Notes: a model not told the origin generated them from the letters alone. 7,552 nt of DNA from Weeksellaceae bacterium (GCA_028694715.1 JAQVKJ010000053.1:1-7552), one strand, 5' to 3'; counted from the first letter of the stretch, positions 1 to 6,575 are shown. Translations and numbers: made by a program.

Positions 1-12
1 CTCTTCCGATCT
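1..12. other. Illumina adapter remnant at contig edge
   Basis: The first twelve bases, CTCTTCCGATCT, are identical to the last twelve bases shared by the two standard Illumina TruSeq adapters. The sequence then passes straight into TSP3-repeat coding sequence. An exact match of this length lying exactly at the window edge is very unlikely by chance. Because it is twelve bases long it stays in frame with the downstream gene and would be translated as four spurious residues (L-F-R-S). Confidence 0.9.
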
Positions 13-1131
13 AAAGACAGAGATGGTGACGGTATCCTTGATGAGGATGACGCTTGCCCTGACACCCCAGGTGTTCCTTCTGACAACCCTGAATGCCACG
101 GCTGTCCTGACACTGATGGAGACGGACTCTGCGACAAAATCGATGACTGCCCAAATGAAGCAGGCCCTGTTGAAAACGGTGGTTGTCCTATCCTTGACAG
201 AGACGGCGACGGTATCCTCGATGTAGATGATGACTGCCCTGATACTCCGGGTGTTGCATCTTCAATCCCTGGTTGTAACGGTTGTCCTGACAGAGATGGT
301 GACGGTGTTTGTGACGGTAAAGACGAATGTCCTGACGAATTCGGACCAGTTGAAAACAACGGTTGTCCAATCCCTGTTGACCCATGTACAGATGTACAAG
401 CCATCAAAGATGCATTGAAAAATGTATTGTTTGAATACAACTCTTTTGATTTGACTGCAGAATCTAAAGTTATTCTTGACAATATTGCTCCATTGTTGAC
501 AAGTAAGAGCTTCAAAAACCCTCACTGGTTGGTAGAAGGTCATACCGATAACAAAGGTAGCCAGGCTTATAACCTGCCACTGTCTGAGAAAAGAGCAGCT
601 TCTGTAAAAACTTATCTCGAAAGTAAAGGTGTACCTGCAAGCATCCTGAAATCTGTTGGATTCGGATTGTCATTGCCTATCACTACCAATGATACTGAAG
701 AAGGTAGAGCAAGAAACAGACGCGTTGAACTGAAATATGCTGATGCTAACTTCCAGCCTGCTGCACTTGAAGTGGATGACGACTGTGCAAATGTTCAGAT
801 GGCTGACTTGGCCAGAACAATCTACTTCAAAACCGCTTCAGCTGATTTGGTAGAAGCTTCTAAACAAAGCCTTGATGTGATTGCATTGTACATGAATTCA
901 ACCACTGGAAACTACGAAATCCAAGGTCATACAGATGATGTTGGTAACGATGCTAACAATATGAGATTGTCTCAAAGAAGAGCCCAGTCCGTATTTGATT
1001 ACTTGGTTTCTAAAGGTGTGGACGGAAGCAGATTGAAAGCTGTCGGATATGGTGAATCACAACCAAAATACGATAACAAAACTGCTGACGGAAGAGCCCA
1101 GAACAGAAGAATTGAAATTGTGAAACAATAA
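13..1131 (+). CDS. OmpA-family protein with TSP3 repeats and two tandem OmpA-like domains (5' partial)
   Basis: This is the C-terminal part (372 codons) of a probable outer-membrane protein that anchors the envelope to peptidoglycan. The frame is open to the window edge, so the true start, signal peptide and any N-terminal barrel are missing. Bases 16-375 encode four acidic, Cys-rich TSP3 units of the pattern DxDGDGxxDxxDxCP, which in this family bind calcium and form a stiff linker. Two OmpA-like domains follow, at about 409-738 and 814-1128. Each has the core G-H-T-D, the L-S-x-x-R-A helix and the G-R-A-x-N-R-R signature. The Asp and Arg that bind diaminopimelate in OmpA proteins are present in both (codons 547-549 and 592-594; 934-936 and 979-981), 15 residues apart as expected. 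Both domains therefore look functional. The gene ends in its own terminator. Family assignment is secure; a specific role is not inferred. Confidence 0.93.
   Translation, partial: KDRDGDGILDEDDACPDTPGVPSDNPECHGCPDTDGDGLCDKIDDCPNEAGPVENGGCPILDRDGDGILDVDDDCPDTPGVASSIPGCNGCPDRDGDGVCDGKDECPDEFGPVENNGCPIPVDPCTDVQAIKDALKNVLFEYNSFDLTAESKVILDNIAPLLTSKSFKNPHWLVEGHTDNKGSQAYNLPLSEKRAASVKTYLESKGVPASILKSVGFGLSLPITTNDTEEGRARNRRVELKYADANFQPAALEVDDDCANVQMADLARTIYFKTASADLVEASKQSLDVIALYMNSTTGNYEIQGHTDDVGNDANNMRLSQRRAQSVFDYLVSKGVDGSRLKAVGYGESQPKYDNKTADGRAQNRRIEIVKQ
16..375 (+). repeat. Two 180-bp (60-residue) TSP3 super-repeats
   Basis: The calcium-binding loop starts at 16, 109, 196 and 289. Units 1 and 3 match each other best (D-R-D-G-D-G-I-L-D, then D-T-P-G-V), as do units 2 and 4 (a Cys after the DGDG loop, then G-P-V-E-N and G-C-P). 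The array is thus a two-copy A-B repeat of exactly 180 bp, 16-195 and 196-375. Each copy encodes six Cys residues in nearly the same positions. The copies differ mostly at third codon positions, suggesting an old duplication held by selection. More copies may lie upstream of the window. Confidence 0.85.
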
Positions 1132-1152
1132 TTTCATATTCAAATATTTAAG

Positions 1153-1184
1153 GAAAGCCGCTCATTGAGCGGCTTTCTTTTTTT
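1153..1184 (+). terminator. Intrinsic terminator of the tandem-OmpA gene
   Basis: An 11-bp perfect stem, GAAAGCCGCTC (1153-1163) with GAGCGGCTTTC (1167-1177) and a 3-base loop, is followed by seven T (1178-1184). It begins 21 bases after the stop codon at 1131. No T-run follows the hairpin on the minus strand, so it should not act as an efficient terminator for the convergent pcm gene. Confidence 0.93.
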
Positions 1185-1236
1185 ATATCTCTGATTGAGT
1201 TTTATTTTGATGAAGCAAATCGGGAAGCTGCTGTTC

Positions 1237-1887
1237 TTATTTCTTTACTGTCCTTTCAAGCATGGGAACAAATTGACAGTCTCCGTACTCCACCTTCTCA
1301 AATTTCATTTCGTCCAACCGCAAAATAGCAGTCATTCGCTGGGTTTTCTCGCCACCAACAGGAATTACCATAATACCACCCACCTTTAATTGTTCGAGCA
1401 AAGCTTTAGGAATCTGTGAAGCACCTGCGGTTACAATGATTCTGTCGTAAGGAGCAAACGCAGAAAGCCCCTTGTAGCCGTCTCCGTAGGTGGCATATTT
1501 GGGCATGACATGAATTTTTTTAAACATTTTTTGTGAAAAATCAAACAACTCTTTTTGCCTTTCGATGGTGTACACTTCAGCACCCATGGCAATGAGCACT
1601 GCGGTCTGATATCCACTGCCCGTACCAACTTCAAGCACCTTGTCTTCTTTCTTCAAATGCAAAAGAGAACTCTGCGCAGCCACCGTATAAGGATGAGAAA
1701 TGGTCTGACCCGCACCTATAGGGAAGGCCATGTCTTGGTAGGCATACTCTTCAAAAGCACTGTCGATAAACAAATGTCTTGGAATCCGATTGATAGCTTC
1801 CAAAACATTTTCATCACTGATTCCTTTGCTCCTGAGCAATTCCACCAATTGCCTTCTTTTTCCCTTGTGCTTATATTCGTCTGTCAT
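1237..1887 (-). CDS. pcm: Protein-L-isoaspartate O-methyltransferase
   Basis: This cytoplasmic repair enzyme uses S-adenosylmethionine to methylate isoaspartyl residues in aged proteins, starting their return to aspartate. At 216 residues it has the usual length. Visible motifs, numbered from the chosen ATG, are: the A-F-P-I-G-x-G-Q-T-I-S-x-P substrate region (54-66); SAM-binding motif I, V-L-E-V-G-T-G-S-G-Y-Q (84-94); the acidic T-I-E-R (107-110); G-D-G (135-137); Y-D-R-I-I-V-T-A (147-154); and the C-terminal F-V-P-M-L (206-210). The frame is open back to a TTG at 1920, but the ATG at 1887 gives the expected short lysine-rich N-terminus, and the extra 11 residues would lie in the divergent promoter region. 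The upstream GGGAAAA stretch is at best a weak ribosome site. It is the only minus-strand gene, convergent with the gene on its left and divergent from the Gfo/Idh gene. Confidence 0.95.
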   Translation of the reverse strand: MTDEYKHKGKRRQLVELLRSKGISDENVLEAINRIPRHLFIDSAFEEYAYQDMAFPIGAGQTISHPYTVAAQSSLLHLKKEDKVLEVGTGSGYQTAVLIAMGAEVYTIERQKELFDFSQKMFKKIHVMPKYATYGDGYKGLSAFAPYDRIIVTAGASQIPKALLEQLKVGGIMVIPVGGEKTQRMTAILRLDEMKFEKVEYGDCQFVPMLERTVKK

Positions 1888-1912
1888 TATGAATTCTTTT
1901 TTCCCTGCAAAA

Positions 1913-1944
1913 TTGGGCAATTTTATGGAAACTCTGTATTTTTA
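1913..1944 (+). promoter_or_regulatory. Candidate promoter of the Gfo/Idh-hbd operon
   Basis: A TTG (1913-1915) lies 21 bases upstream of TATTTTTA (1937-1944), which matches the Bacteroidota -7 box TAnnTTTG except at the last base. Transcription would begin near 1949, leaving a leader of about ten bases before the ATG at 1961. The region is A/T-rich and shared with the divergent pcm gene, so this is only a candidate. Confidence 0.35.
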
Positions 1945-1948
1945 AACT

Positions 1949-1956
1949 CAAATTTA
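1949..1956 (-). promoter_or_regulatory. Candidate -7 box for pcm
   Basis: Read on the minus strand, these bases are TAAATTTG, an exact match to the Bacteroidota -7 consensus, about 60 bases upstream of the pcm ATG. No TTG lies at the expected distance upstream. A second option is TAAAATTG (minus strand of 1918-1925), one mismatch from consensus, with a TTG (minus strand of 1949-1951) 23 bases upstream. The sequence does not decide between them. Confidence 0.28.
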
Positions 1957-1960
1957 AATC

Positions 1961-2926
1961 ATGCTAAAAATTGGCGTTATCGGAGCAGGTCATTTAGGGA
2001 AAATTCATCTGAGACTTGCAACTTTGTCAGAAAAACTCGAACTCGTTGGTTTTTATGATTCCAACACCCAAGATTCTGAAAATACCGAACTTGAATTTGG
2101 CTACAAATTTTTTCGGTCAGTTGATGAACTGATTGAAAAATGCGATATCATCGTTGTGGTCACACCCACGCTCTCTCATTTTGAATATGCTAAAAAAGCA
2201 ATATCCGCTTCCAAACATGTGTTCATCGAAAAACCAATAGCCAATTCGATACAGGAAGCACATGAAATCATCAGGCTGGCAGAAGAATACGGAGTGAAGG
2301 GGCAGGTTGGGCATGTAGAACGATTCAACCCGGCATTCAAGGCAGTCAAAAACCTGATTCACAATCCCATGTTTATTGAGACACACCGTTTGGCTGAGTT
2401 CAACCCCAGAGGAACCGATGTGCCGGTTGTACTCGATTTGATGATTCACGATCTGGATGCCATTCTGAGCATTGTGAAATCAAATATTAAGGAAATTCAT
2501 TCCAGTGCTGTAGCGGTCATCAGCGAATCACCCGATATAGCAAATGCAAGAATTGAATTTGAGAATGGCTGTGTTGCCAATATTACTTCGAGTCGGATTT
2601 CGATGAAAAATATGCGTAAATCGAGATTCTTTCAGAAAGATTCCTATATTTCAGTCGATTATCTCGAAAGAAAATGCGAGGTCATCAAAATGAAGGACGC
2701 ACCTGAAAATCCAAGTGCTTGGGATATGATTTTGCAAAACGCAGAAGGAGTCAAAAAGCAAATTTATTTTGAAAATCCCAAAATTACCCCCAATAACGCT
2801 ATTCTGGAAGAGTTAGAGAGTTTTGCCGATGCAATAGTTAATAATACAACACCTTTGGTAACTTTGCAACAGGCAACCAAAGCACTCGAAGTTGCTCACA
2901 TGATTATAGAAAAATTTAATCAATAA
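1961..2926 (+). CDS. Gfo/Idh/MocA-family NAD(P)-dependent oxidoreductase
   Basis: This is a 321-residue cytoplasmic oxidoreductase of the glucose-fructose oxidoreductase/inositol dehydrogenase/MocA family, a usual length. The N-terminal Rossmann domain has G-A-G-H-L-G (8-13) at the dinucleotide-binding loop and the family E-K-P motif (90-92), whose Lys91 is a catalytic-site residue in relatives. A G-H-V-E-R-F-N-P segment (117-124) and D-L-M-I-H-D-L-D (159-166), with the likely catalytic His163, begin the C-terminal substrate domain. Known relatives oxidise or reduce sugars, nucleotide sugars and inositols. Members with the G-H-V-E-R-F-N-P segment include enzymes linked to lipid A or nucleotide-sugar metabolism, but no such genes are adjacent here, so the substrate is unknown. 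There is no Shine-Dalgarno sequence. The next gene starts 11 bases after the stop, implying co-transcription. Confidence 0.9.
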   Translation: MLKIGVIGAGHLGKIHLRLATLSEKLELVGFYDSNTQDSENTELEFGYKFFRSVDELIEKCDIIVVVTPTLSHFEYAKKAISASKHVFIEKPIANSIQEAHEIIRLAEEYGVKGQVGHVERFNPAFKAVKNLIHNPMFIETHRLAEFNPRGTDVPVVLDLMIHDLDAILSIVKSNIKEIHSSAVAVISESPDIANARIEFENGCVANITSSRISMKNMRKSRFFQKDSYISVDYLERKCEVIKMKDAPENPSAWDMILQNAEGVKKQIYFENPKITPNNAILEELESFADAIVNNTTPLVTLQQATKALEVAHMIIEKFNQ

Positions 2927-2937
2927 AAATTATATAA

Positions 2938-3825
2938 ATGAATAAAGTAGCTGTAATAGGAGCAGGAACCATGGGAAACGGCATCGCTCAAACTTTTGCC
3001 CAAAAGGCGTACAAGGTCAATTTAATCGATATTTCTGACCAGGCGATAGAAAGAGGCATCAATACCATCACAAACAATCTCGACAGAATGCTGGGTAAGG
3101 GAAGAATTACCGAGGAAGACAAATCCGCAACGCTTGCCAACATCACTACTTTCATAAATATGGAAGAAGGTGTCAGGGATGTTGGACTTGTGATAGAAGC
3201 CGCTACTGAAAATATGGAACTGAAACTGAAAATCTTCGAACAACTCGACCAAATTACTCCTTCGGATGTCATCTTGGCCTCAAATACTTCATCGATTTCA
3301 ATTACAAAAATAGCATCTGCCACAAGCCGTCAGGACAAAGTCATTGGAATGCATTTTATGAATCCGGTACCAGTGATGAAACTGGTGGAAATTATCCGTG
3401 GCTTCAGTACCTCTGATCAGGTGACTCAAACAATTATGGACTTGTCTGTGAAATTGGGAAAACAACCGGTGAAAGTAAACGATTATCCCGGATTTGTAGC
3501 CAATAGAATATTGATGCCGATGATCAACGAATCCATAGAAACTTTATACAACGGAGTAGCCGGTGTAAGCGAAATTGACGAAGTTATGAAACTCGGAATG
3601 GCTCATCCGATGGGTCCACTACAGCTGGCTGACTTCATTGGGCTGGATGTTTGCCTCTTTATTTTAGAAGTCATGTTCGAAGGATTCAAAAACCCGAAAT
3701 ACGCACCCTGTCCTTTGCTGGTAAAAATGGTAACCGCTGGCAAACTCGGTGTGAAATCCGGAGAGGGCTTTTATGATTATTCAGTTTCTAAAAAAGCTGA
3801 AAAAGTTTCTGCCTCGTTTCAATAA
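2938..3825 (+). CDS. hbd: 3-hydroxybutyryl-CoA dehydrogenase
   Basis: It interconverts (S)-3-hydroxybutyryl-CoA and acetoacetyl-CoA with a nicotinamide cofactor, as used in beta-oxidation, butyrate-type metabolism or phenylacetate breakdown. The product has 295 residues, close to the single-function family length. G-A-G-T-M-G-N-G-I-A-Q (8-18) is the Rossmann loop, and Asp31 at the end of the second strand suggests NAD(H). All the usual active-site residues are visible: Ser118 in S-N-T-S-S, His139 in G-M-H-F-M-N-P, Glu151 in K-L-V-E-I-I, and Asn189 in F-V-A-N-R. The C-terminal dimer domain carries A-H-P-M-G-P-L (222-228) and ends near G-E-G-F-Y-D-Y. It lies 11 bases after the Gfo/Idh gene without a Shine-Dalgarno sequence. 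No other CoA-pathway gene is visible in the window, so the pathway it serves is unclear. The symbol follows the clostridial enzyme; paaH or fadB2 would be alternatives. Confidence 0.93.
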   Translation: MNKVAVIGAGTMGNGIAQTFAQKAYKVNLIDISDQAIERGINTITNNLDRMLGKGRITEEDKSATLANITTFINMEEGVRDVGLVIEAATENMELKLKIFEQLDQITPSDVILASNTSSISITKIASATSRQDKVIGMHFMNPVPVMKLVEIIRGFSTSDQVTQTIMDLSVKLGKQPVKVNDYPGFVANRILMPMINESIETLYNGVAGVSEIDEVMKLGMAHPMGPLQLADFIGLDVCLFILEVMFEGFKNPKYAPCPLLVKMVTAGKLGVKSGEGFYDYSVSKKAEKVSASFQ

Positions 3826-3832
3826 ATAGGTT

Positions 3833-3840
3833 TAATTTTG
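3833..3840 (+). promoter_or_regulatory. Candidate -7 box for the single-domain OmpA gene
   Basis: TAATTTTG matches the Bacteroidota -7 consensus exactly. It lies eight bases after the hbd stop codon and would give a leader of about 60 bases before the ATG at 3905. No clear TTG stands 17-23 bases upstream, where the sequence is the end of hbd. The gap from 3826 to 3904 holds no terminator hairpin, so read-through from hbd is also possible. Confidence 0.4.
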
Positions 3841-3904
3841 GAAAAACTGTTAGAAATAATAAAATATGTTTATATATTAGTGAATTAAAATCCAAAACGA
3901 GTAT

Positions 3905-5164
3905 ATGAAGAACTTTTCTATTTTTTTTACCCTACTTTTTTTGATGGTTTCTGTTGAGTCCTATTCACAGAACACATTGAGAAAATGGTATATAAGTGGT
4001 GGTGTTCACGCTGTGAATCACCCGGCAGTCAGAGGATTTGGCGACGGACTGACAAATGGAGATTATTGGTCGTTTGTTCCGCCTCTTTCACAAATTTCGG
4101 TGGCTAGAACACTCAACCGTTCCTTCTCTTTAGATTTTCAGGCTTCGATTGGTGAGATTGATAATACCCGTCTGATGATTGACAATGAATTTATGGCCTT
4201 GGTGGGACTTGGACTGAGATATCGTTTCGCAAACGGATATATTCTGAAAGAAACTTCTTGGTTCGACCCTTATCTGAGATTCGGAGCAAATTACCACAGA
4301 ATGCCCTACCGTGGACTCCATTTTGACCCCGTGGTCTATGACGGTGACGGAAACCCAATCAGTGGGGTCATCGATGTCAAAGACGACGCGCTGGAAACCG
4401 GAGCCGTTGCAGGAAATGACCATTTTGCATTGTCTGGAGGTATCGGGATGAACTTCTGGATAAAACCAAAAATCGGTTTGAATCTTGAACTTCAGTATGT
4501 GGCAGTACCAGCAATCAAGTCAGACTACATAGATTTCTTCCAAGCAAAAGCGGGAATTGCATTTAGATTTGGAAAAAGCGACCGCGATGGTGATGGAATT
4601 TATGACGAAGATGACGAATGCCCGGATGTACCCGGATTGGAGAAATTCAAAGGTTGTCCTGACACCGACGGGGACGGAATTGAAGACCGAATGGACGAAT
4701 GTCCACTGGAAGCATGCCCGAACGGTGAGGAAACCGATGAATACTACTGTGTGAACGGATGTAAAGTGATGAAAGAAATTGTGGAAGAACCAGAACCGGA
4801 AGAACCTGTAGTAATAGATGAGCCAGTGAAAGAAATTACTCTGGAAGATGTTAACTTCAACTTTGACAAATATGATTTGACGGCCGAAGGCAGAGCAAAT
4901 GTTAAAGAAGCTGTAGAGTACATCAACAAAGAAGGAGGTGATTATTTCATCGACGGATTTACCGACAGCGTCGGAACAGAAGCATACAATATGAAGCTTT
5001 CTGAAAGACGGGCACAAACCGTTAAAGACGCACTGATTCAGGAAGGTATAGATGAAAGCCGCCTTGAAATCAGAGCCTTCGGTGAACAGTATCCGAAATG
5101 TACCAATGAAACCTCTGAAGGCAGAGCTTGCAACCGTAGGGTAGTAGTGATTAAGAGGTATTAA
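3905..5164 (+). CDS. OmpA-family outer-membrane protein with TSP3 repeats
   Basis: This 419-residue protein should span the outer membrane and hold peptidoglycan. Residues 1-21 form a signal peptide (Lys2, a hydrophobic F/L/V core, then S-Y-S before a likely cut at 21/22). Residues from about 25 to 224 alternate polar and aromatic residues as in an OmpA-type beta-barrel, ending A-G-I-A-F-R-F-G. Two TSP3 units follow (226-276; D-R-D-G-D-G and D-T-D-G-D-G loops with D-E-C-P), then a Glu/Pro-rich linker (291-310). One OmpA-like domain (about 315-417) has the peptidoglycan-binding pair Asp354 and Arg369, 15 residues apart, and ends G-R-A-C-N-R-R. The usual His of G-H-T-D is Phe352; this position varies in the family (Tyr in E. 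coli OmpA). It shares domain types with the 13-1131 gene but has one OmpA domain instead of two. No Shine-Dalgarno sequence is seen; a strong terminator follows. Confidence 0.94.
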   Translation: MKNFSIFFTLLFLMVSVESYSQNTLRKWYISGGVHAVNHPAVRGFGDGLTNGDYWSFVPPLSQISVARTLNRSFSLDFQASIGEIDNTRLMIDNEFMALVGLGLRYRFANGYILKETSWFDPYLRFGANYHRMPYRGLHFDPVVYDGDGNPISGVIDVKDDALETGAVAGNDHFALSGGIGMNFWIKPKIGLNLELQYVAVPAIKSDYIDFFQAKAGIAFRFGKSDRDGDGIYDEDDECPDVPGLEKFKGCPDTDGDGIEDRMDECPLEACPNGEETDEYYCVNGCKVMKEIVEEPEPEEPVVIDEPVKEITLEDVNFNFDKYDLTAEGRANVKEAVEYINKEGGDYFIDGFTDSVGTEAYNMKLSERRAQTVKDALIQEGIDESRLEIRAFGEQYPKCTNETSEGRACNRRVVVIKRY

Positions 5165-5182
5165 ATTGTAAAATTACATATC

Positions 5183-5214
5183 AAAAGCGGGAGAAGTCTC
5201 CCGCTTTTTTTTTT
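5183..5214 (+). terminator. Intrinsic terminator of the single-domain OmpA gene
   Basis: The arms AAAAGCGGGAG (5183-5193) and CTCCCGCTTTT (5198-5208) pair perfectly over 11 bp around a 4-base loop. The T-run covers 5205-5214, ten bases. It begins 19 bases after the stop codon. On the minus strand only a short T-run follows the stem, and no minus-strand gene lies nearby. Confidence 0.95.
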
Positions 5215-5293
5215 GTATTAATTCATTGATTGAAAGCTCTTTAATATTATTTGATATGAAACACACAAAAAATTATCATTTCATGTTTGGCTT

Positions 5294-5321
5294 TTGACTA
5301 TCGACTTAATTGTTACCTTTG
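5294..5321 (+). promoter_or_regulatory. Bacteroidota-type promoter of the aminotransferase gene
   Basis: TTG (5294-5296, within TTTTGA) and TACCTTTG (5314-5321) are separated by 17 bases. The second element matches the -7 consensus TAnnTTTG exactly, and the spacing is within the 17-23 bases reported for Flavobacterium promoters. Transcription would begin near 5326, about 18 bases before the ATG at 5344. That excludes the TTG at 5287, which opens the same frame further upstream, as the translation start. Confidence 0.7.
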
Positions 5322-5343
5322 CGGCGTTTATAGAAATGTAGTG

Positions 5344-6522
5344 ATGAAACTATCCACAAGAGTGAAAGAAACTGCACCTTCGGCAACCATTGCCATGACC
5401 CAAAAGGCAAGAGACCTCAGGGCAGAAGGAAAGGATGTTATCAGTCTGAGTATTGGTGAGCCGGACTTCAATACACCTGATTTTATTAAGCAAGCCGCCA
5501 AAAAAGCCATCGACGAAAATTACTCACATTATTCGCCAGTTTCAGGTTATCCGGAAACCAAGCAAGCGATTGTACAGAAATTCAAAAGAGACAATGGATT
5601 GGACTACAAACCTTCGCAGATTGTAGTTTCAACAGGTGCAAAACAATCGCTATACAATGTATTCCAGTCAATCATTTCAGAAGGGGACGAAGTGATGATT
5701 CCCACCCCCTACTGGGTAACCTATACAGATATTGTGAAAATCTGCGGCGGCAAACCAATATATGTGCAAACCACTATTGACACAGGTTTTAAGGTCACAG
5801 AAGCCATGCTTGAAGAGTCAATTTCACCTCGTTGCAAAGCCATCATTTTCAGCTCCCCCAATAACCCGAGCGGCGCAGTTTATGATATTGAAGAACTCAA
5901 AGTCATCGCCCGTTTTGCTGAAAAACATGATTTGATAATCATTTCTGACGAAATTTATGAACACATAATTTATAGCGGAAAGAACGCAAGCATTGCCACA
6001 CTGCCAGAAGCTTATGACAGAACAGTCACCGTCAACGGATTGTCTAAAATTTTTGCGATGACCGGCTGGAGACTGGGTTATATAGGGGCTCCGGAATGGC
6101 TGGCCAAAGCCTGTGAATTGATTCAGGGACAGGTAACATCTGGTGCGAATTCAATCAGCCAACGAGCTGCAATCACAGCACTTGAAGCCGATATATCAAG
6201 TGTGCAATATATGATTGATGCCTTCAGAAGGAGAAAAGAACTGATGATGAAATGGGCATCAGAAATCCCGGTGTTCAATGTGGCCGAACCAGCAGGTGCT
6301 TTTTATTTGTTTCCGAATGTGAAAAAAGCATACGGAAAAATATACAGAGGAAAAACCATCCACAATGCAGACGAGCTGACTTCCCTTATACTTGAGGAAG
6401 CATTGGTAGCAACAGTCTCCGGAACAGCTTTTGGAAACGACGATTGCATTAGGATTTCGTACGCAGCATCAGAAGAACAACTCAATGAAGCGATGAGAAG
6501 AATCCAAGAGCTTCTGAAATAA
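5344..6522 (+). CDS. Pyridoxal-phosphate aspartate aminotransferase, class I (subgroup I-beta-like)
   Basis: This cytoplasmic enzyme (392 residues, the usual size) transfers amino groups between aspartate and 2-oxoglutarate or related keto acids; some relatives also accept prephenate. Visible features, numbered from the ATG at 5344, are: S-I-G-E-P-D-F-N-T-P (36-45) near the N-terminus; S-T-G-A-K-Q (96-101) at the phosphate-binding turn; T-P-Y-W (121-124), an aromatic stack on the cofactor; S-P-N-N-P-S-G (171-177) with Asn174; S-D-E-I-Y (201-205) with Asp202 that pairs with the pyridine nitrogen; Lys235 in L-S-K, the Schiff-base lysine; Arg243 in T-G-W-R-L-G-Y; and Arg370 in I-R-I-S-Y-A, which binds the substrate carboxylate. 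The frame is open back to a TTG at 5287, but a good promoter lies inside that extension, so the ATG is preferred. No Shine-Dalgarno sequence is seen. It appears to be transcribed alone. aspC or aspB would be a reasonable symbol but the sequence does not settle it. Confidence 0.93.
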   Translation: MKLSTRVKETAPSATIAMTQKARDLRAEGKDVISLSIGEPDFNTPDFIKQAAKKAIDENYSHYSPVSGYPETKQAIVQKFKRDNGLDYKPSQIVVSTGAKQSLYNVFQSIISEGDEVMIPTPYWVTYTDIVKICGGKPIYVQTTIDTGFKVTEAMLEESISPRCKAIIFSSPNNPSGAVYDIEELKVIARFAEKHDLIIISDEIYEHIIYSGKNASIATLPEAYDRTVTVNGLSKIFAMTGWRLGYIGAPEWLAKACELIQGQVTSGANSISQRAAITALEADISSVQYMIDAFRRRKELMMKWASEIPVFNVAEPAGAFYLFPNVKKAYGKIYRGKTIHNADELTSLILEEALVATVSGTAFGNDDCIRISYAASEEQLNEAMRRIQELLK

Positions 6523-6567
6523 TTCAGCCAACTGATGTAAATCACAGAAATTTTGTAGATTCGGTTG

Positions 6568-6575
6568 TATTTTTG
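6568..6575 (+). promoter_or_regulatory. Candidate -7 box for the flavoprotein reductase gene
   Basis: TATTTTTG is an exact match to the Bacteroidota -7 consensus in the 89-base gap after the aminotransferase gene, with a predicted leader of about 30 bases. The only nearby TTG (6553-6555) is 12 bases upstream, too close for a standard -33 element, so the match is partial. The gap contains no terminator hairpin, and the gene may also be reached by read-through. Confidence 0.42.

Noticed and set aside
16..375. Regular spacing that could suggest a CRISPR array or other DNA-level repeat
   Set aside because: The repeats are coding, follow codon periodicity, and differ at third positions; there are no identical short repeats with unique spacers.
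262..543. A 93-codon minus-strand frame across the TSP3/OmpA junction
   Set aside because: It is a shadow of the repeat-rich coding strand; the plus-strand frame carries conserved domains throughout.
1555..2058. A 167-codon plus-strand frame across pcm and the start of the Gfo/Idh gene
   Set aside because: It is antisense to pcm, runs out of frame into the Gfo/Idh gene, and gives no recognisable protein. The motifs of the two overlapped genes are intact.
3826..3904. Search for a terminator or small RNA between hbd and the OmpA gene
   Set aside because: Only A/T-rich sequence is present, with no GC-rich stem and no T-run after a hairpin; nothing beyond a possible -7 box can be supported.
4520..5017. 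A 165-codon open frame on the minus strand inside the single-domain OmpA gene
   Set aside because: It lies wholly antisense to a well-supported gene, its product is rich in F, V and S with no recognisable motif, and it follows from the acidic codon pattern (GAC, GAA) read in reverse.
5256..5284. ATGAAA and TTTCAT as a possible operator upstream of the aminotransferase promoter
   Set aside because: A 6-bp inverted repeat with a long A/T-rich spacer is expected by chance in such sequence and has no second supporting copy.
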